Assembly (NCBI RefSeq): GCF_000383875.1
Contig: NZ_KB912880.1
Span: 176,642-240,641, forward strand
Length of the DNA stretch: 64,000 nt
Source: Caldibacillus debilis DSM 16016
GTDB taxonomy: Bacteria; Bacillota; Bacilli; Bacillales; Caldibacillaceae
Direction: 5' to 3'
Positions 57,282 through 64,000 of this stretch are shown here, in pieces. Both the position numbers and the translations under genes were made by a program. The notes beneath the pieces were generated by a model that did not search any database, was not told the DNA's origin, and saw nothing but the letters and a program-made list of their open reading frames with translations. Within the stretch, counting starts at the first letter, position 1; every line of letters starts with the position of its first letter.

Positions 57282-57566
57282 GTGGCCAAAAATTGGGGGC
57301 AGCGATTGCGGAAATGGATCGCGAAACAGCTGGATCTCCCGGAGGACGTCATGATGAACCTTCCGAGGCTGACGATGGTCGGACAAATCCATTTGTACAT
57401 AGAAAACCACCGGGGACTGTTATCCTTTTCCGACAGCGAAATCCGCGTCCGCTTGAGCCGCGGCCAACTGCTCGTCAAGGGCAGCTCCCTGGTCATCAAG
57501 GCGATTTTACCCGAGGAATTGCTGCTGGAAGGAATGATCGAACATGTCATCTTTATACAGGAGTAA
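57282..57566 (+). CDS. yqfC: Sporulation protein YqfC (YabP family)
   Basis: 94-residue YabP/YqfC-family protein expressed in the mother cell during sporulation. It has KWIAKQLDLPEDVMMNLPRLTMVGQIHLYIENHRGLLSFSDSEIRVRLSRGQLLVKGSSLVIKAI, the family core. I start at GTG 57282, 8 bases after AAGGGGGG; the frame extends to TTG 57264, which lies within the ribosome site. yqfD follows after 15 bases. Confidence 0.92.
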   Translation: MAKNWGQRLRKWIAKQLDLPEDVMMNLPRLTMVGQIHLYIENHRGLLSFSDSEIRVRLSRGQLLVKGSSLVIKAILPEELLLEGMIEHVIFIQE

Positions 57567-57581
57567 ACGGCGGGTGAGAAG

Positions 57582-58754
57582 ATGAAAAATCTTTGGTTTC
57601 AACAGCTTTCCGGTCTGGTGAAGGTGGAGGTCACCGGCAAAGGGGCCGAACGGCTGATCAACCAGCTGGTGCGTGACGGGATTTTTCTTTCCCGGATTGA
57701 ACGGACGGGCGGGGAGCATCTGAGCTTCTATATGCCGGCCAAGGCCGTTCCCGCGTTGCGGCAGGCCAGACGGCAGCATCGCGTCAAAATCCGCTTTACG
57801 GAAAGGTCGGGGATTCCCTTCGCGTGGAAGCGGGCAAGGAACAGATGGGGGCTCATGGCCGGGACGCTCCTTTTTATCCTGGTGCTCACGATTTTATCGA
57901 ACACCGTCTGGAAAGTGGAAATTGTCGGGGCGAAGCCGGGAACCGAGGAAAAGATTGTCCGGCAGCTGAAAATGATGGGGATCGAAAGGGGGAAATTGCA
58001 ATTTTTTCTCGCCGAGCCGGAAGAGATCCAGCGGAAGCTGGCGGAGAAAATCGATGAGATCACCTGGGTCGGCGTGCAGACAGACGGGACAACCTTCCGC
58101 ATTCAAGTGGTGGAAAAGGAGCGTCCGAAGGCGGATCCCCCCCTTTCTCCCCGGCATCTGGTCGCCGGAAAAGAGGCCATCATCGTGGAAATGTACGTGG
58201 AAAAAGGGCAGAAGATGGTTTCCGTCAACGATTACGTCAGTCCGGGACAAATCCTGGTGTCCGGCCTGGCCGGCGGCCGGGCGGTGGCCGCCGAAGGAAC
58301 CGTACTCGGGAAGACTTGGTACAAAACGGCGGCCGAGATCAAAATGAAAACGGAATATTCGGTGCTGTCCGGCGAAAAAATGACGGCCCACGCCATAAAG
58401 TTTTGGGATTTTTCGCTGCCCGTCTGGGGCTTTCAGAAGGACCGCTACCAACAGAAGAAGGTCGAACGGACGGAAAAGCCGTTCCATTTCCTTTTTTGGA
58501 AGCTGCCCGTCTCTTACATAAAGACGACCGTCCGGGAAACGGAAGTGCACGAGAAGACGTACAGCGTGGAGGAGGCGAGGAAAGCGGGGCTGGAAATGGC
58601 GAAAAAGGATCTCCTCTCCCGCTTGCCGGAAGGGGCTGAAATCGAATCGGAAAAAATTTTGCATGAAAAGCTTGAGAATGGTACATTTAAACTGACGGTC
58701 CTTTTCGACGTCATCGAAAACATCGCCGTCGGGCGACCAATTCATACGAACTGA
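57582..58754 (+). CDS. yqfD: Sporulation protein YqfD
   Basis: 390-residue stage IV-type sporulation protein. It has a soluble N-terminal part (about 1-85), one clear helix (about 88-108, LMAGTLLFILVLTILSNTVW), and an extracytoplasmic region with VEIVGAKPGTEEKIVRQLKMMGIERGK, WVGVQTDGTTFRIQVVEK, LVAGKEAIIVEMYVEKGQKMVSVNDYVSPGQILVSG. A POTRA-like fold is likely. The pair yqfC-yqfD is conserved in spore formers and depends on sigma-E in B. subtilis. Confidence 0.93.
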   Translation: MKNLWFQQLSGLVKVEVTGKGAERLINQLVRDGIFLSRIERTGGEHLSFYMPAKAVPALRQARRQHRVKIRFTERSGIPFAWKRARNRWGLMAGTLLFILVLTILSNTVWKVEIVGAKPGTEEKIVRQLKMMGIERGKLQFFLAEPEEIQRKLAEKIDEITWVGVQTDGTTFRIQVVEKERPKADPPLSPRHLVAGKEAIIVEMYVEKGQKMVSVNDYVSPGQILVSGLAGGRAVAAEGTVLGKTWYKTAAEIKMKTEYSVLSGEKMTAHAIKFWDFSLPVWGFQKDRYQQKKVERTEKPFHFLFWKLPVSYIKTTVRETEVHEKTYSVEEARKAGLEMAKKDLLSRLPEGAEIESEKILHEKLENGTFKLTVLFDVIENIAVGRPIHTN

Positions 58755-58757
58755 GGA

Positions 58758-59723
<966 letters not shown>

Positions 59724-59806
59724 AGGGAGCCGGGACCGGCCGAAAACCGGATCCTCGGCCGAAGCCGGCCCGGATGGAAAACCGAAGCGCAAACCGTCGG
59801 AAATTT

Positions 59807-59843
59807 GTAACAAAACCGCCCATTTTGCGGTTTTGTTTTTTTA
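59807..59843 (+). terminator. Rho-independent terminator after the phoH-like gene
   Basis: AACAAAACCGC / GCGGTTTTGTT stem followed by a T-run, ending the yqfC-yqfD-phoH unit. Confidence 0.9.
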
Positions 59844-59946
59844 AAAGCGGGTCCATTTCCGGAAAAACGGTTGTTTTTTCCGATTTTATTTGTTATTTTT
59901 TGTTAAAGCGATGATTTGCATCGGGCGGCAAGAGGAGGCGGAACCG

Positions 59947-62070
59947 GTGAAACGATGGTTAAACAAGTGGCAGGCAGCGGCGAAGAAAATGGAAGAGTTG
60001 AAATTTTTCCGTTGGATCCTTTTCATCCTGACGGTTCTCCTGTTGTTTGTTTCCATGTACAGCAACGTCCGCAAGGAGAAACTGGACATCGACTTGTTTT
60101 CCATCGCGGACCGGACGATCCGGTCTCCCATAACGATCGAGGACAAGGAAAGCACGGAAAAGAAACGGAAGGAAGCCGTTGCCCAGGTTAAAGACGTCTA
60201 CGTTTTAAGACAGGAGTATGCCCAAAACCGCGTCGATCTCGTCCGTTCCATCTTTGACGCGGCGATCGAGACGCTGGAAGGAAACAAAGAGGGGAAGGGC
60301 GAAGGCGGAGGTCTCCCTCCGACAACGGAAGAAAGATTGAAGGATTTGAAAGAAAGCCTGACCGAACCGGTCGCGAAGGAGATTTCCGACGCCACTTTTT
60401 TGGCCCTGGCCTCCGCATCGAAGAACGAATTGTCCGTCGCCAAGGATTATACGGTAACGGCGGTCCATAAGGTGATGAACGAACGGATCCCGGCGAACGA
60501 GGTGGAAAACGCGAAAAAAAGGGTGGAGGAAGCCTTGCGCATCACCGCCATGCCGGAAAATTTGAAAAACGCCGCCGTGGAACTCGCCAGGCATGCGATC
60601 GTCCAAAATGAATTTTACGATCCGGAAGCGACGGAGGAATTGCGCAAGCAGGCCGCCGAAAATGTGGAGCCGGTGAAGATCCTGCAGGGGCAGGTCATCG
60701 TGGAGGAAGGGCAGCTCGTCACGCCGGAAATCTACAGACAGCTGAAATTGCTGGGATTGATGGACGGGAAGGACTCCTTTCTGCCGTTCATCGGCCTTCT
60801 TTTGCTGTCGGTGATGCTCGCTTCGGTCCTGTTCGCCGGCCATATGCACCTTTTGGGAAGGGAAAGGAAGGAAAACAGGCGGGATCTATTCATTTCCATT
60901 TTGATTTTTTTGATCGGCCTCGGCATCATGAAAGTTTTGAGCTTCGTCAAAAACGACGCCTTTGAGATCACCTTCCTCTTCCCGGCGGCCATGGGGGTGA
61001 TGCTCGGCAAACTCTTGATCAGCGAAGCGAAAGGGATATTGATCACCATCGCCTGGGCCCTGTGCGGAACGGTGATTTTCAACGGGGAATCTTCCGGCGC
61101 CTTCCACATCACCGCCGGGATCTATATTTTGCTGAGCGGCCTCAGTTCGATCGTCTTTTTGACAAACCGGAATCACCGTTCTAAAATATTTCAGGCGGGA
61201 CTGTTCGTATCCGCCGTCAACATCGCCGTGATTACCGCCCTGTTTTTCATCCCGGATTCCCGGATGTCGGCTTTGCATTACGGGTATTATTATTTGACGG
61301 GGATCGGGTCGGGGATCGGATCGGCGGTTTTGACGATCGGCATCCTGCCCTTTTTTGAAGCGGGGTTCGGCATTCTCTCCTCCATGAAGCTGATCGAACT
61401 CGCCAACCCGAATCACCCGCTGTTGAAAAAGATTTTGACGGATGCGCCGGGAACTTACCATCACAGCGTCATGGTGGCCAATTTGGCCGAGGCCGCCTGC
61501 GAGGCGATCGGGGCCAACGGCCTTCTGGCGAGGGTCGGGAGCTACTACCACGACGCGGGAAAGATCAAGCGGCCGATGTATTTCATCGAAAATCAAAACA
61601 ATATTTCCAATCCCCACGAACATCTCAACCCGGTGCAAAGCCGAAACATCATTATCGCCCATACATCGGACGGAGCGGAAATATTGGAGAAGCACCGGAT
61701 GCCGAAGGAGATCGTGGCGATTGCCCGCGAGCATCACGGCACATCCGTTTTAAAATATTTTTATGTCAAGGCGAAGGAAGCGGGGCTGGATGTGAAGGAG
61801 GACGAATTCCGCTACCCGGGGCCGAAACCCCGGACCAAGGAAGCGGCGGTGATCAGCATCGCCGACAGCGTGGAAGCGGCCGTCCGCACCGTTAACGATC
61901 CGGACCGCAAAAAGATCGAGTCCCTCGTCAAAAACATTATTAAAGACCGTTTGAATGACGGACAGTTTGAGGAATGCGACATCACATTAAAGGAACTGAA
62001 AACGGTGGAAAAGACCATCTGCGAGACGCTGTACGGCTTTTTCCATCACCGGATCGAATATCCTTCATGA
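59947..62070 (+). CDS. pgpH: 7TM-HD cyclic di-AMP phosphodiesterase PgpH (YqfF)
   Basis: Membrane HD-domain phosphodiesterase degrading c-di-AMP. The 707-residue product has one N-terminal helix (about 22-42) and a large extracytoplasmic 7TMR-HDED domain (about 45-265). Seven helices follow (about 270-470), then the cytosolic HD domain: [31 protein letters not shown] (HD at residues about 535-536), [34 protein letters not shown] and [13 protein letters not shown]. It starts at GTG 59947 behind AGAGGAGGCGG. ybeY follows 20 bases later. Confidence 0.95.
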   Translation: MKRWLNKWQAAAKKMEELKFFRWILFILTVLLLFVSMYSNVRKEKLDIDLFSIADRTIRSPITIEDKESTEKKRKEAVAQVKDVYVLRQEYAQNRVDLVRSIFDAAIETLEGNKEGKGEGGGLPPTTEERLKDLKESLTEPVAKEISDATFLALASASKNELSVAKDYTVTAVHKVMNERIPANEVENAKKRVEEALRITAMPENLKNAAVELARHAIVQNEFYDPEATEELRKQAAENVEPVKILQGQVIVEEGQLVTPEIYRQLKLLGLMDGKDSFLPFIGLLLLSVMLASVLFAGHMHLLGRERKENRRDLFISILIFLIGLGIMKVLSFVKNDAFEITFLFPAAMGVMLGKLLISEAKGILITIAWALCGTVIFNGESSGAFHITAGIYILLSGLSSIVFLTNRNHRSKIFQAGLFVSAVNIAVITALFFIPDSRMSALHYGYYYLTGIGSGIGSAVLTIGILPFFEAGFGILSSMKLIELANPNHPLLKKILTDAPGTYHHSVMVANLAEAACEAIGANGLLARVGSYYHDAGKIKRPMYFIENQNNISNPHEHLNPVQSRNIIIAHTSDGAEILEKHRMPKEIVAIAREHHGTSVLKYFYVKAKEAGLDVKEDEFRYPGPKPRTKEAAVISIADSVEAAVRTVNDPDRKKIESLVKNIIKDRLNDGQFEECDITLKELKTVEKTICETLYGFFHHRIEYPS

Positions 62071-62090
62071 ATTGGCAAAGGGGAAGAAAG

Positions 62091-62561
62091 ATGACCGTTG
62101 AAATCGATTTGATCGACAAGACCGGGCGATTGGCCGAGGATGCGGCGGAGACCGTCGAAAAACTGATCCGGTTCGCCGCCGATTACGAAAACATCAAGGA
62201 AGATTGCGAAGTCTCCATCACGATCACCGACAACGAGGAAATCCGCCAGCTGAACCGGGACTACCGGGGGAAAGATCAGCCGACGGATGTTTTGTCGTTT
62301 GCCCTGGAAGAATCCGGCGACGGGGAAAGCGAGATCTTGGATGCGGACATGCCCCGCGTCCTCGGGGATATCATCATTTCCCTCGACAAGGCCCGGGAGC
62401 AGGCGGAGGAATACGGCCACAGTTTCATGCGGGAATTGGGTTTTCTGGCCGTGCACGGCTTTTTGCATCTCCTCGGGTATGATCACGGAACGGAAGAAGA
62501 AGAGAAAATCATGTTCCGGAAGCAGGATGAGATTTTAGAACAATTCGGATTGCCCAGATGA
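62091..62561 (+). CDS. ybeY: Endoribonuclease YbeY (rRNA maturation factor)
   Basis: Metal-dependent RNase for 16S rRNA 3'-end maturation and 70S quality control. The 156-residue protein has [33 protein letters not shown] and the zinc site [12 protein letters not shown] (three His). I start at ATG 62091 ([11 protein letters not shown]) with AAAGGGGAAG upstream; the longer frame lies inside pgpH. Clustered with pgpH, dgkA, cdd and era as in B. subtilis. Confidence 0.97.
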   Translation: MTVEIDLIDKTGRLAEDAAETVEKLIRFAADYENIKEDCEVSITITDNEEIRQLNRDYRGKDQPTDVLSFALEESGDGESEILDADMPRVLGDIIISLDKAREQAEEYGHSFMRELGFLAVHGFLHLLGYDHGTEEEEKIMFRKQDEILEQFGLPR

Positions 62562-62570
62562 GGACGGAAG

Positions 62571-62924
62571 ATGATGAAAAGGATCGGAAGATCGTTTCGT
62601 TTCGCCTGGGAAGGGTTCCATACTTCCGTAAAAAAGGAAACCAATTTAAAAATCCATTTGTTCGTTGCGGCTGTCGTCATCCTTTTCGGCTTCTGCCTGC
62701 GGATTTCCCGCTTGGAATGGGCCGTCGTGCTCTTGACGATCGGCGGCATGATCTCCCTCGAGCTGGTCAATACGGCCATCGAGCGCGTCGTCGATCTGCT
62801 GAAGCCCGAATGCCATCCTTTGGCGAAGGAGGCGAAGGATGTCGCCGCCGCCTCTTGCCTGTTTTTCGCCGTCGTATCCGCCCTGGTCGGCGCCGTCATT
62901 TTCCTACCGAAACTGTTGCCGTAG
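62571..62924 (+). CDS. dgkA: Diacylglycerol kinase-type undecaprenol kinase
   Basis: Small trimeric membrane kinase. In Gram-positives this family phosphorylates undecaprenol rather than diacylglycerol. The 117-residue protein has RSFRFAWEGFHTSVKKETNLKIHL, the catalytic LELVNTAIERVVDLL (ExxNTAIE motif) and KEAKDVAAASCLFFAVVSALVGAVIFLPKL, with three helices. Starts at ATG 62571, 9 bases after ybeY. Confidence 0.95.
   Translation: MMKRIGRSFRFAWEGFHTSVKKETNLKIHLFVAAVVILFGFCLRISRLEWAVVLLTIGGMISLELVNTAIERVVDLLKPECHPLAKEAKDVAAASCLFFAVVSALVGAVIFLPKLLP

Positions 62925-64000
<1,076 letters not shown>

Overview
The window is one continuous chromosomal segment of an endospore-forming member of the Bacillaceae. 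Gene order follows the Bacillus subtilis alaS-to-era stretch very closely: alaS, yrzL, yrrK, yrzB, yrrL, yrrN, yrrO, udk, greA, then sda, the yqe operon, comE, holA, rpsT, gpr, lepA, hrcA-grpE-dnaK-dnaJ, rpsU, yqeY, yqeZ-floA and yqfC-yqfD, ending in era. Sporulation genes (sigK, sda, gpr, yqfC, yqfD, yqxA, yqzM) are present. Coding DNA is fairly GC-rich, with many CGG and GCC codons and many GTG or TTG starts. That fits a moderately thermophilic, Caldibacillus-like Bacillaceae species, but the genus is an inference.

Layout. 1-12 kb: the 3' end of alaS; ireB-ruvX-DUF1292; mltG; the two tRNA hydroxylation proteins trhP1-trhP2; udk; greA; a class B PBP; yrrS; mtnN; yrhC. 12-15.2 kb: an accessory patch with an AT-rich, solitary PD-(D/E)xK restriction-type nuclease and gene debris. 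15.6-18.4 kb: uninterrupted sigK and pepF. 18.4-31.3 kb: sda with its DnaA boxes; yqeG-yqeH-aroE-yhbY-nadD-yqeK-rsfS-yqeM; comER (reverse); comEA-comEB-comEC; yqzM (reverse); holA; rpsT (reverse). 31.7-44.7 kb: gpr, yqxA, lepA, hemW, the CIRCE-controlled hrcA-grpE-dnaK-dnaJ group, and prmA-rsmE-mtaB. 45-53 kb: a more variable block with an MFS exporter, deoC, a Na/Pi-type transporter, and a TetR regulator plus MMPL exporter with a palindromic operator. 53.6-64 kb: rpsU-yqeY, a sigma-W-type promoter driving yqeZ-floA-yqfB, yqfC-yqfD behind a sigma-E-type promoter, phoH-like, pgpH, ybeY, dgkA, cdd and the start of era.

Most of the window is core machinery: tRNA charging and modification, ribosome assembly, heat shock, DNA replication, competence, sporulation checkpoints and membrane stress. 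The interest lies in deviations from the expected arrangement. trmR, spoIIP and the mccA-mccB pair are missing from their usual slots. comEC appears to start at ATA. Sigma-E, sigma-W and DnaA control sites can be read directly. The restriction-like gene sits among degraded sequence. I found no rRNA, tRNA, CRISPR array or intact insertion sequence. I did not find a convincing wholly new multi-gene system.
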